NCBI RefSeq assembly: GCF_030269925.1
Contig: NC_085130.1
Span: 4,910,501 to 4,974,500, forward strand
DNA: 64,000 bases
Direction of reading: 5' to 3'
Source: Bombyx mori
Lineage: Eukaryota > Arthropoda > Insecta > Lepidoptera > Bombycidae
The notes beneath the pieces are model-generated. The model was not told the origin of the DNA, made no database searches, and was given only the letters and a program-made list of their open reading frames with translations. Positions 1 through 9,668 of this stretch are shown here, one piece after another. The position numbers and the translations under genes were made by a program. The stretch's first letter is position 1. The number at the start of each line of letters is the position of its first letter.

Positions 1-56
1 GGTGGGCTGTGAGCTCGTCCACCCATCTAAGCAATAAAAAATAAAAATAAAATTTA
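1..56 (+). mobile_element. Bm1 SINE, 3' end (cut by window edge)
   Basis: The last part of a Bm1 copy: GGTGGGCTGTGAGCTCGTCC, then CACCCATCTAAGCAATAAAA and an A-rich AAATAAAAAT tail. Its body lies outside the window. Confidence 0.9.
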
Positions 57-89
57 ATACCAGTATTTTTTCAGATATATTTTATTATC

Positions 90-421
90 TTTTTATTGCC
101 AAGATGGGTTCTGGTGTTGAGTGGTCATCGAAGCCCATAGATATCGATCACGCTTATGTCACCCACTTTTATACATGAGCTATACTTAAGTCTCAGTTTT
201 ACAGTACTGTCACACCCTTCAAACAGAAACGCATTATTACTTCACGACAGAAATAGGTACCCCAGTGGCGCCTACCCATGCGGACTCACTAGACGCTCAG
301 GCAGCAGTAATGATGCAAATTATAATTTTCGCGGGTTTTTATTTTTGTTACACGATGTTATTCCTTCGCCTTGGGATTAATTCGTGGACATTTATCAAAT
401 ACGTATTTCTTTAGAAAAAAT
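90..421 (-). mobile_element. Bm1 SINE, diverged
   Basis: Reverse-strand Bm1 running from a decayed tail (TTTTTATTGCC) through the body to the pre-body segment (ACGTATTTC next to TTAGAAAAA). It covers everything except the tRNA-like head. Many substitutions (for example CTAGACGCTCAGGCAGC where other copies read AAGAGGTCCTACC) mark it as old. The open frame at 156-380 lies inside it and is not a gene. Confidence 0.85.
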
Positions 422-1121
422 GTTAGGTATATCTTTGATAAGGGGTTCTCTCCCAGAGGTTGAAAGACAATGGGACCGCAGGTAGACTATGAAGGTCACC
501 ATAGTCCATAAGCGACTGGTGCAAATAATTGCATCAGTTGAATTGTAGACAATGCGCTAATTATATTAATACAAATACACTATTATTTAACGCATTTTCA
601 TAAGTATTTGCAGAACTTAGAAGTTCAAGATATTAAATCATGTTGCAAGTGCTATGATCATTAGTAGACTGAAAGCTGTGGGTAGATCGCAGATAAATTG
701 GTCACCCTCGTGCTGGTCTGTTTTTGGGAATTATCTTTGGAACTCGAAATATCGGGTTTCATTAAATATGATAATCGCGGTAAAGAGTTATTTACGTAAG
801 GAGCTAATGAGTTTCTTTTAATAAAACTACGTGGGATTTACTACAGACAGCAGCCAAAGTTAAAAACACTAATTACTGATAATAAATGAAAAACACTCAA
901 ACGTTAATTTTGCTGGTATATGAATTTAAACTTTCGCCCGTAAAACCAGGTTAAGCCGGTACATAAAATGGTTGATTAATTTAAGTCGCATAAAGTTACA
1001 TAGTGTCCAGGACTTTATAGCGTGTTTCATTTAGCCTCGGAATTAACTGCCCTCCTAGAAGCTTCTTTGGTACATGATAAATCTGTCTTCAAAGGATATA
1101 TGATATAATAAAATAAATAAT
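422..1121. other. AT-rich sequence, nothing recognised
   Basis: No repeat shared with the rest of the window, no convincing coding stretch and no RNA signature seen. Confidence 0.5.
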
Positions 1122-1350
1122 CACGCACGGTTATCCGGTTCCAATTTAGGATTTCCGTGTCATATGGATACCAGATACGATAAACATACTTATATATTTT
1201 TAAATATATACATATATAGATAATAAACCCCCGGACAAAGAGTAAACAAACCTGTTTATCATAAAATGTTTGGCCGATGTGGGAATTGAACCCACTACCC
1301 TCGGCGCAAAAGTCAGAGCCACTAACTACTGCATCATCGAGTGAGTCAAA
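1122..1350 (-). mobile_element. tRNA-derived SINE (not Bm1)
   Basis: Shares long blocks with 57748-58095: ACGCACGGT..CCGG, the pair GTGTTATGGAT / GTGTCATATGGAT, and GGGAATTGAACCCACTACCC. On the minus strand the last block reads as a tRNA B box (GGTTC-AATTCCC type) followed by a GCATCATCGAG-type segment. A tRNA-related head joined to a longer body, in two dispersed copies, fits a second SINE family. Confidence 0.7.
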
Positions 1351-1481
1351 TAATCCTCTGTCGGTTAGACTGAAAGGCAATACTAAATTAATGTGGACGG
1401 AATTCACGACGAGTACTGTTTATCAAAGGACTGGACTGTCAAAGAAAGAGAAAGAAGAAGTATAGATGCATCAGAAATGGG

Positions 1482-1819
1482 TTGCTAGAGAAGGATGTCG
1501 GTATATCTTGGACTGAGCATCGCACCAACGCCTCAATTCTAAAGGAACTTACATTTCTAAAAGGTTGTCGTCAACAGTGCAGTCCCGGATTCTCCGATAT
1601 TTCGGACACCAATCGCGACGGCCAGCAGAGTCTATCAAGAAACTTGTTGTTCAGGGTAGGGTCAACGGTAAAAGACCTTGTGGACGAAACCCCATGCGTT
1701 GGACTGATCAAGTAAAAAACCATATTAAAACCCCACTTAACGAGTGCGTGCGCCAAGACACAGTTCGTGAACTATGGAGAACAGCTGTCAAGAGTTTTAT
1801 AAACAAAGATTCCACATGA
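1482..1819 (+). pseudogene. RTE-like LINE, C-terminal remnant of the endonuclease/reverse transcriptase
   Basis: Two overlapping frames give one protein tail. The first (from 1482) contains GISWTEHRTNASILKEL. After a frameshift near 1562-1572 the second (1565-1819) contains RILRYFGHQSRRPAES, KLVVQGRVNGKRPCGRNPMR and WTDQV, and stops at TGA 1817-1819. The FGH..RRP and GK(R)P.GR.P.RW.D pattern is typical of the extreme C-terminus of RTE-type LINE polyproteins in moths. A second copy of the same lineage lies at 28773-29120. It is 5'-truncated, frameshifted and inactive. Confidence 0.8.
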
Positions 1820-2137
1820 CCACGACCACTCTGCCAAGTGTAACCGACTATGATGGTGACTGATTATCATCTAATAAGGCTTCATCTTTTCCAGTTCAAG
1901 TCAGCGGAATATAGAAAATTAGTAACAAAGTTCGCTTTATATCCCGCAGAAAGTCTGCGAAAGTCGGGACACTTGTCACAAGTTATCTTTAGTGCGGTAC
2001 TGGTGCCGAGAAATTCTTACTTCCTTGTTCTATGGGGGCCTTACTAAAGCTTCTCACTATTGGCTATTGTTAGTGACTCTTGCCTCATTACACAATTACT
2101 TCAAGAACTAGAATAATTTTATGTGTTACATGTATGT

Positions 2138-2284
2138 TGGTGGTAGGACATCCTGTGAATCCGCACGGGTAGCTACCACCACCCTGTATATATCTGCCGT
2201 TTGCTGTAAAGCGGTCTGATTTGAAGGGTGGGGCAGTTATTGTACTGTAAAAAGTGAGGCCTTAGAATAATTTATGTCTCAAGA
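2138..2284 (+). mobile_element. Bm1 SINE, 3'-truncated
   Basis: Starts at TTGGTGGTAGGACATCCTG and ends at TTTATGTCTCAA. The sequence in the middle (CTGCCGTTTGCTGTAAAGCG) is rearranged relative to other copies. Confidence 0.85.
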
Positions 2285-2473
2285 GATCGAAGTTTTAACT
2301 GTATTGGATAACAGCGACCAAGCCTCCAAGCTTGAACGCATGGCTGGTTTGTGGCAGAAAAACCGTGGGTTTTCTTATTGTCCTTTTAGGCAAATGGCTC
2401 ATTTGATTCTGATCATGGACGTCAGCTGAGCTTCGAATATGTCATTTGAAGAACATATTCGTTGGTGACACAT

Positions 2474-2637
2474 ATTTTTTTTTCTTAGACGGGTGGTAGA
2501 GTTCACAGCCCACCTGATGTTGAGTGGTTACTGGAGCCCATAGACATCTACAACTTAATGCGCCACCCACCTTGAGATATAAGCTCTATGGACTCAAGTA
2601 TAGTTACAACAGCTGCCCCACCCTTCAAACCGAATAT
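2474..2637 (-). mobile_element. Bm1 SINE, 5'-truncated
   Basis: A poly-T start, then CACAGCCCACCTGATGTTGA through CCCCACCCTTCAAACCGAA. It stops in mid-body and directly abuts the R1-like fragment at 2667-2816. Confidence 0.88.
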
Positions 2638-2666
2638 ACTTTTGCATATTTATAAGTTTGTCAGGC

Positions 2667-2816
2667 TTAATAGTACAATGTTATTCCGGCGGCCACCATC
2701 TGCTCGAGCAGTTTTCCCACTTCGTCCAGCAACACTATGAGGTAGTATCTTCCAGGCGAGTCCGCAGGGCATCCTTCCTTCCTCAGCAGAACAAGTCTGC
2801 TGGTGGTAATGGTACC
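2667..2816 (-). pseudogene. R1-clade-like LINE, reverse transcriptase scrap
   Basis: The minus strand encodes about 49 codons before TAA (2667-2669), including TSRLVLLRKEG, PADSPGRYYLIVLLDEVGK and LLEQMVAAGI. The order LV.L.K.G.P..P..YR.I.LLD..GKLLE...A.RI is the conserved N-terminal fingers region of R1/TRAS-type reverse transcriptases. The usual R-P before I-V-L-L is Y-L here, and the sequence is cut at both ends. It is a decayed LINE fragment, seen only once in the window. Confidence 0.72.
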
Positions 2817-3639
2817 TTAACCAGTCAGCAGTACGTCAGTAAATCAATAAAAATATCTTGTTTGATATTTTAAGAACGAATATCACTTAGCAGCCTCGTC
2901 AATCGAATTAAGAGAACGTAGCTTTAATAAACCTGCTTTATTAAAAATTCTTTGTCTAGATTAAGCAAAGACCCGCAAACAAATTATATTAAAAGATATT
3001 TGATCTTTCGGAATTTAGAGTAGCTTCAAGTAATTTAATATTGAATAAAACGATTCTATCGGTCAAAGTTTAATGTTGATATAATACATAAGAAAGAAAT
3101 AATTACTTTTTATTATAAATTAATTAATTATGTGACAAATCCTTACTTTTGTAGTAATTTTCTATAGTTTATGAAGATATATTTTTAATGTATAGAATTG
3201 AGAGTTCTTTTTTTATATTTGTCTTAAATATGTGCAACTCATGTCGATCGGGATTTTTTGCATTATCTTACTTAATAAAAAATGAATCATAAGTTCAAAA
3301 CATGACTTCAAGACTTGACTTTCGCAGTAAATTCGGGCAGGTTTGCCAATTTTTGCAGTCTCGAAGAACCCTCAACACCACTAATCAAGATATAAATTAG
3401 AATGAAGCTAAGGATGGGAAAAAGGTGGGAAATTCGTATTCGAATTTGAGATTATGGTTGCCTAAGAAAATATTCCAAGACATGTATCGAAGGATAGGAC
3501 ATGCCAAGATCAAATACAGCGGGTAGACACCAATTAACTAATGACATTTATTTAACATATGTTCACCACAATGCAGGAACAAATAAATGTAATGTGTAAA
3601 TGATGATATACTAAATATAGTAACAACAGCGTTCAAGTA
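2817..3639. other. AT-rich sequence, nothing recognised
   Basis: A T-rich unique stretch with no shared repeat. A short open frame crossing 2658-2873 on the plus strand is the antisense of the R1-like fragment. Confidence 0.5.
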
Positions 3640-4047
3640 TTTTTAAACTATTGCATAGCTTTTATCGAGGGCTATGAGCGCGGTGACCGAATCAAGAAAT
3701 TCCGTAACGAAAATAAAACCTAACACCCCTCACTCCGCCTACCATGTAGCTCGCGTTCAACACATTCACACGTTGCGCTTGTGTAGTGTTTGTGAATAAG
3801 AGCGCGGCGTGACGTCGCACTGCATGCGCATCATGAAAAGTCTGCCCATCTCTCTTTCGCGCTGCCTATCTTATGAGTGTGAAGGAGACAGTTAATGTTT
3901 TGCTCTTGTTAAGGCTTATAAACATAGCGTGGCCTTATTTTATTATTATTTTAATATTAAATTATTATTGTCTAATTTTAGTTGCATTACTTGATAAAAA
4001 AATGTTATGCAATAGCTTTACCGCGGCAGTGCCTCAGTGCCACACGT
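3640..4047. repeat. Inverted-end repeat, copy 1 (DNA-transposon-like)
   Basis: Matches 32401-32805 along its whole length with scattered substitutions. Near one end is CTATTGCATAGCTTTTATCG (3648), and near the other is GATAAAAAAATGTTATGCAA followed by TAG (to 4015), almost its reverse complement. Similarity continues past the inverted ends to CCACACG at 4047. The centre is GC-rich and carries TGACGTCG (3810-3817) and TGCATGCGCA (3821-3830). No target duplication is clear. A non-autonomous DNA element is the best guess; the superfamily is unknown. Confidence 0.7.
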
Positions 4048-4325
4048 TTTTTTTTATTGCCCTTGTAAGCAATCGAGCGTATGGCCCACCTGATGGTAAG
4101 TGGTTAGCATCGCCCACATACGTCAGCAATGCCAGGGGCAGAGCCAACCTGCTTACTTCTGTATATTTTCCACCAGCCTAGTTTGAAGAAAGACATGTAT
4201 AGGATTCAGGAAACACCGTAGAGGGGAGTTCATTCCAAAGCCGGATGGTACGTGACAAAAATATCTCTCAAAGCGCTCTGTGGTTCTAGGTAGCATGGAT
4301 AAAAATATTCAACCAGCATAGTATG
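4048..4325 (-). pseudogene. Jockey-like LINE 3' end (C-terminus plus 3' tail)
   Basis: Poly-T at 4048-4054 marks the 3' end on the minus strand, followed by the antisense tail motif GGCCCACCTGATGGTAAGTGG. Further in, minus-strand codons read RLWNELPSTVFPESYTCLSS and then TAG (4178-4180), the C-terminal signature of the Jockey-like LINE seen better at 49535-50104. It is 5'-truncated and frameshifted. Confidence 0.8.
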
Positions 4326-4611
4326 ACTTATAACTTAACGTGCGTTAATTGATCGAAGATTTAATAAATATGTGTAGCAAATGGTAGGGGCCAAAAGAAA
4401 TCTTTTCTTGGACAGCTGTTGATTTTTCTAACTGACATGGAACTTTAGGAAACGGGTTTCGTTTGGTCTGTGGCTTCGAGCATCGCTGAGGCGAGCCGAT
4501 CTTTAATAAGTTAGACAGATTTTAGATACAGCGTCGTAGTTGTTAAAGACTTTACTTTTTTCTTTTCACAATACTCAATGCAATTATCAATTAATACAAG
4601 AGTTGAATAGC

Positions 4612-4835
4612 TTTGTGAGTCCGCACGAGTAGCGTTCTCTGAGTATCACATCAGCATTTTACGATATGACAATGACTAGTGGTAAAGCATATTATAAGTC
4701 TACACTGGTGGGTTAGGTCCTGAAAATTTCTGCTGCTAAACAGGCAGCCGTTTTCACTCAAAGGATGGGATAGCCGTTATACAATCCAGACTTAGACCTC
4801 GCGTCTTAAGGTGGGTGACGGTATTTATGTTATTG
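4612..4835 (+). mobile_element. Bm1-related, highly diverged
   Basis: Fragments in Bm1 order: GTGAGTCCGCACGAGTAGCG, then AGGATGGGATAGCCGTTATA, then TCTTAAGGTGGGTGACGG. Long mismatched stretches lie between them, so this is an old copy. Confidence 0.6.
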
Positions 4836-4903
4836 CGACTTCTGCTTATACCAAAAAGCTTGTGAGATCTTTCGTTGGTTAAACCAAAGACATACGCCAA
4901 AAT

Positions 4904-4937
4904 ATAGAGAGAGAGAGAAGGAGAGAGAGGGAGAAAC

Positions 4938-4989
<52 letters not shown>

Positions 4990-5025
4990 TATTCTTTATT
5001 GTACACCAACAAAAGAAACAATGCG
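4904..5025 (-). repeat. (GA)n tract with retroelement-like end
   Basis: About 85 bp of GA-rich microsatellite followed by TATTCTTTATTGTACACCAACA. The same join (GAGA..AAGAATAC..TTTATTGCACACCAACA) recurs at 57838-57960. This suggests a retroelement 3' end whose minus-strand tail is (TC)n. The open frame here is only the translated microsatellite. Confidence 0.65.
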
Positions 5026-6287
5026 AAACATTAAATACAAAAAAAAAATTTGAAGAATCGTAATAAATTGAAAATTAAAACTACTGAAATATTTTCAAGT
5101 GAATCGCACGTATTGAAGTTCATGAGAATTACGTTCAAGTAATACGTTAAAATATACAGATACAGTTGATAAAAGCGTATTAAAAACATCTTCCTAAAAT
5201 ATATTTACTACATGACCTGATCCTTCAAGGCTAATACCATAATCTTGTATTATGCGCTACTGTATTTCACCTGCGGTAAGTGTTAATAGATGTGTAACCT
5301 TGATTCATTCCGTGATAATACATGGAATTATAATAGTTTTTATTTTCATTTCTCTTCTCTTTTAAAAGAAAATTAGAAGTGGCCAGATAAAAAAAAATCA
5401 TTTTTCCGTTTATAATATAGAGCATTCAGTAAAAAGCTCGACTCAGCAAAAAAGCAATATTTTCTTGAAGGTAAAGTCGCTCCGGAACGCCGTATGAAGC
5501 CTCAGAGGGTTTGAAACAATGATAATATTGAGAGGACCCTCGGGCTTACTTCGTGTTAGTAGTTTTCGAAAGTGCATTGAAGTGAAAGCATTCGATACGC
5601 TTTTTTATTTTTATTTTACTCCAAGCTTTCACAGATATCTGTATCAGATATGAGTACAGATACAAACCTTCAAGAGATGACGATTATATAGAATTAGCAT
5701 AATGTTTTGCGGAGCTTTTTATGGCCAACATAAGCGGAAGATCTCACGGCCAATCTTATCTAAAGTCGGTACCAGAGCACATAGGTATCACAACGTCAAT
5801 TCTGCCACCCTCCTTGGGACATGAGGTCGTTTTTTTAATATCCATTCTGCGGTACGCCAGAGAGCTCATATCGTATGCCTATATGTACCTCGCAGGTCGA
5901 CCTGAACTGAATCACCGAGTGAGACACAAGCCTTCCACTTGCTCCTGCGGCTTGAAGTGTGAAGTTTGAAGAGAAAAGTATTCAACCTCGCGCTCGAAGG
6001 ATACCTCCTCCTTCGAGATTGTGGACTTGTAGACTCAAGCATCATCTTGCAGAGCGCCATAGCCATGGCTGCAGTAACATGCCCAGTTTTGTTTGGATCA
6101 GAGGATGCGACGCTGCTCCTTCCAAGCAGAGTAAGTAGGCTGTAAGGGTCTGCTTACACAACGCAACATTGACACTCAATCACCGGCTTCCTGGTGTACC
6201 AGAAGCCTAATTCAACTGGACAGCGAAAGCCCCTTAAGGTATTGGTCGAACCTTATCACTATCACTACCAACACAGCTATAGAAGCT
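5026..6287. other. Mostly unrecognised; Bm1 sliver at 5775-5829
   Basis: The only homology seen is a short reverse-strand Bm1 piece (ATAGGTATCACAACGTCAAT then CCTTGGGACATGAGGTCG). The 5865-6180 part is less AT-rich but shows no protein I recognise. Confidence 0.5.
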
Positions 6288-6460
6288 ATAGATCTTCTCA
6301 GTGGGTCGCGTTTCCGATCCGGTGGTAGATTCTGCGAAGCACTGCTCTTGCTAGGGTCACTGTTAGCAACTCTCCGGTTTGAGCCCCACGTGCTCACCTA
6401 CAAACGTTAGGGCGAAGCTGAAATAGTCTCTCAAGGCTATCAGCATAAGTAGGGAAAAAA
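6288..6460 (+). repeat. Hp3 repeat, 5'-truncated
   Basis: Hp3 is my label for a repeat with CTTCTCAGTGGGTCGCGTTT, GGTGGTAGATTCTGCGAAGC and an end reading CTCAAGGCTATCAGCATA plus AGGGAAAAAA. This copy begins inside the hairpin, so only the right arm is left. The layout (variable 5' truncation, fixed A-rich 3' end) fits the 3' region of a non-LTR retrotransposon. Confidence 0.75.
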
Positions 6461-6530
6461 ACCATATTAGTTTTGCTATAAAACAAATAAACATGTGTAC
6501 ATCAAAGATACGAAGCAAGAATAAGTCGTA

Positions 6531-7036
6531 TCTATACTAATATATAAATCTACAGTGTTTTTTATTTATTTATTGCTTAGATGGGAGGACGAGCTCACAG
6601 CCCACCTGGTGTTAAGTGGTTACTGGAGCCCATAGACATCCACAACGTAAATGCGCCACCCACCTTGACATATAAGTTCTAAGGTCTCAAGTATAGTTAC
6701 AACGGCTGCCCCACCCTTCAAACCGAAACGAATTACTGCTTCACGGCAGAAATAGGCAGGGTGGAGGTACCCACCCGCACGGACTCACAAGAGGTCCTAC
6801 CACCAGTATGGTGGTATATTTTTACGGATGTCCCGTTATAACTACTGAACCATGCATCCGATTGACTTGACACTTGGTATCCATGTAGAAAATAAATGAA
6901 CTTAATGTATAGGCTAATATTTATATGAGTGTCTACCTACACCAGTTGCGGGTGCGTTAATGATGAGAATCTTTGTGGGGGTGAGAAATAACAATGTTAA
7001 TTTTAAATGCCCAGCGAAGCGGACGGGTATAGCTAG
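6531..7036 (+). mobile_element. Non-autonomous Helitron-like element, interrupted by Bm1
   Basis: Starts TCTATACTAATATATAAATC right after A (6530) and ends CGGACGGGTATAGCTAG right before T (7037). This is the TC...CTAG layout with A/T flanks expected of Helitrons. The reverse-oriented copy at 55435-55684 has the same ends and is 250 bp long. Removing the nested Bm1 from this copy leaves about the same length. No helicase is encoded. Confidence 0.8.
6557..6808 (-). mobile_element. Bm1 SINE nested in the Helitron
   Basis: Poly-T-rich start (TTTTTTATTTATTTATTGC) through CACAGCCCACCTGGTGTTAA to GGTCCTACCACCAGTA. It splits the Helitron sequence TCTACAG..GTTTTTAC, so it inserted later than the Helitron. 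The head is missing. Confidence 0.92.
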
Positions 7037-8035
7037 TATTTTTATACATTCAATATTTTAAAGCATCGAATCTACTGACATTTACTGGAATGGACCAAGC
7101 AAAGGGCCGAAGGAACGCATTGACATGTGACGACAAACGTACAAGCATCAGTCAGTGTCATGCCTCGATTTCAACGGAGTGAGCTTAGAGGCAAAAAATA
7201 CGTTGTTTCACGTCAAAGGCTAACCTAGTAAAGGCTAAATTTGATATAGAAGTGGTTAAAAAGTTTTTTTTTTAATGAATACGAAATACGAATTGTAAAT
7301 CAAAAATTATAATAGAGGTTCTGAGATATTCCAGGTCAATTCTAGAATCAATATCATGAATGAAATATTTTAATTGTCAATCGGATTTACTAATAATCTA
7401 TAAACGTTGATGAGCATTAAAATGTATTAATTGAATGTCTTTTTTTATAATTTATATTTTAATCTGATCATACAGTAGCTAAGAATCACAAAGACGTGAA
7501 TATTACGCTATAGCAATTAAACCAAATTTTGTTGTTGTTGTAGATACGTAATTGTGTTTAAGATTTTTAGTGTCCGCATATTTAGAATCAAACAGATGTT
7601 TGAGAAATTCAATTTTGAATCATTTCTTTATTCGCCTCTATTATTTATTAGAGTTCCTGTTTTCCTCAGTTCCTATTTTGAAACTGATATATTAATTAAT
7701 CTAACATCGTGAAACGGTCGAGTCGATCGATACTTTATATTGTACTAATGAATAGAAAGGGACGCGATGGAAACATACGAAGCACCATATTAGCATAGAA
7801 CGATCAAGAAGCTAGTGTATAAATTCAGTATGTTTTCAAACATGTATTTCGTTTAAGGCGTCGTTTACTGAAAAATTACCGTATTTGAAAAAAAATAATT
7901 CAATCACAAATTATTAGTTCAATTACGTGAGAAAAAACACATTGATCTATGTAATATATTTTGGCGGTATGAATCATAATTGAAATTTGAGGATTAAACC
8001 TTTTCTTTTGCCAATAAAAGTGACACAAGTACTAA
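7037..8035. other. AT-rich sequence, nothing recognised
   Basis: No shared repeat, coding or RNA signal seen apart from short T runs. Confidence 0.5.
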
Positions 8036-8210
8036 CGGAGCCCGTATACATTGTAATGCACATGCCGTCATGCACCTTGAAACATGAGGTCTAAATCTCA
8101 CATGTTGGCCAATTCTTCAAACCACAACATGTGATTGCTATGCGCCATAAATAGACTGAAGGGTAGTGTCAGTGTGCACACGCGGGCTTCCAATACGGCA
8201 AACCACCAGT
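8036..8210 (-). mobile_element. Bm1-related, highly diverged
   Basis: Reverse-strand pieces CGGAGCCCGTATACATTG, CACCTTGAAACATGAGGTCT and AAACCACCAGTAAA in Bm1 order. It lies head-to-head with the copy starting at 8241. Confidence 0.6.
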
Positions 8211-8240
8211 AAAACAATGCATTAGGCTAAGCTAGGTTAT

Positions 8241-8702
8241 AGTCTTATGTTGAAGGATAAGACTTCCGGTAAATTCATATGTTGTAGCGATAGACCGGTG
8301 CTCGAATCCCGCTCGCAGGTACCAATTTTTCTAATGTAATGCGTACCAAAATTTCACGATTGACTTCCACGGTGAAGGAATAACATCGTATAATTAAAAT
8401 CAAACCCGCAAAATTATAATTTGCGTCATTACTGGTGGTAGGACGTTTTGTAAGTCTGCATGGTTAGGAACTACTACCCTGCCCGGTTAGGTATCACCAC
8501 CCTGCCTATCTCTGCCGTGAAGCAGTAATACGTTTCGATTTGAAGGGTGGGGTAGCCATTGTGCTTTAAAAACTGAGACCTTAGAACTCATATCTCAAGG
8601 TAGGTGGCAGCATTTAAGTTATAAGATACCTATGGGCTCCGGTAACCACTTAACACCAGGTGGGCCGCGAGCTCGTCTACCCACATAAGCAACAAAAAAA
8701 AC
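8241..8702 (+). mobile_element. Bm1 SINE, near full length
   Basis: Includes the tRNA-like head (GAAGGATAAGACTTCCGG; B-box-like CCGGTGCTCGAATCCCGC), the pre-body segment (TTCACGATTGACTTCCACGG) and the body to GCAACAAAAAAAA. At 8460-8506 about 23 bp are imperfectly repeated (GGTTAGGAACTACTACCCTG then GGTTAGGTATCACCACCCTG), a small internal duplication not seen in other copies. Confidence 0.92.
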
Positions 8703-9220
8703 CTAGATGTGACCGGGGTTTTGCCGAAGTGTTGCGTAAAACTATATAAATTGAAGAAGAACCCATTGATACTGGTCAAGAAATTTAACGGAAGCTATAA
8801 AATTATTGTACACATTTTCATCGATCCTTAATGTGTGTGCAAATTTCCATGTTAATTAGACGCTTTTAAATACGAAAAAATGACGTTCAAATATTAAATT
8901 ACACAAAAACCAAACTAAAAAAAAGCATTTTAAAAACTAGCGTTTTTATACCAGATTATCGCCCGTGTAAGTTGGTTACTATGTAAATGAAGGGTCATAG
9001 CACAAACTGTATAATATTGAGTAATTGTTTCCGAAAACTGTCTAGCAGCCGGTTCGGTCGTGGTATTCCTAGTTAGTAAACGTGCTTATTCAATTTAATG
9101 TGTGTTACGTACTTTGTTAATTGAATTGAGCTGTAGAATATCATAGGATAGAGGAAATCCTCCAAAAGCCACAAGTTCTAACGGCATGTTGGAGTGTGGT
9201 CTGAGGAGATTTTCGGGATT
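8703..9220. other. AT-rich sequence, nothing recognised
   Basis: Unique sequence; no repeat or gene signal noticed. Confidence 0.5.
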
Positions 9221-9668
9221 ACTGGTGGTAGGACCTCTTGTGTTAATCATCTAACCAATGAAAATGCTGAAATTCAAAGTATACACTAATTACTTTTGGA
9301 AAGTGAAAGCTGCCACAGTAGCTTACCAACTTACTTACTTACTCTGTTAGCCAAATTTAATAACTTTAATATTTTATTCTGGCGATCCTGTGGTCAAGAC
9401 ATTAGAGCAAAGCGGTAAAACCTGGTGGTAGTAACTCTTGTGAGTCCGCGCGGGTGCGTACCACCACCCTGCCTATTTCTGCCGTGAAGCAGTAATGCGT
9501 TTCGGTTTGAAGGGTGGGGCAGCCGTTGTAACTATACGTGAGACCTTAGAACTTAAATCTCAAGGTGGGTGGCGCATTTACGTTGAGAATGTCTATGGGC
9601 TCCAATAACCACTTAACACCAGGTGGGCTGTGAGCTCGTCCACCCACATAAGCAATAAAAAAAAAAAA
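9221..9668 (+). mobile_element. Bm1 SINE split by a 179-bp segment
   Basis: The first 22 bp of the body occur at 9221-9242, then a foreign segment, then the body restarts at 9422 (CTGGTGGTAGTAACTCTTGT) and runs to AGCAATAAAAAAAA. The two body starts match at 19 of 21 positions, as if the segment sits between copies of the Bm1 start. Confidence 0.85.
9243..9421 (+). repeat. Bm1-associated repeat, copy 1
   Basis: Shared with 20231-20412 (TTAATCATCTAACCA..GAAAATGCTGAAATTCAAAG..TCCTGTGGTCAAGACATTAG). Both copies end directly at a Bm1 body start, so repeat and SINE probably spread together. It carries no open frame. Confidence 0.8.

Noticed and set aside
156..380. 74-codon open frame
   Set aside because: Lies entirely within a reverse Bm1 SINE; similar frames recur wherever Bm1 occurs.
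1276..1310. Possible true tRNA gene (GGGAATTGAACCCAC)
   Set aside because: The A-box half and acceptor stem are absent, and the segment is shared with a longer dispersed repeat at 57748-58095, so it is a SINE head.
4830..5021. Leucine/serine-rich 63-codon frame
   Set aside because: It is the translated (GA)n microsatellite.
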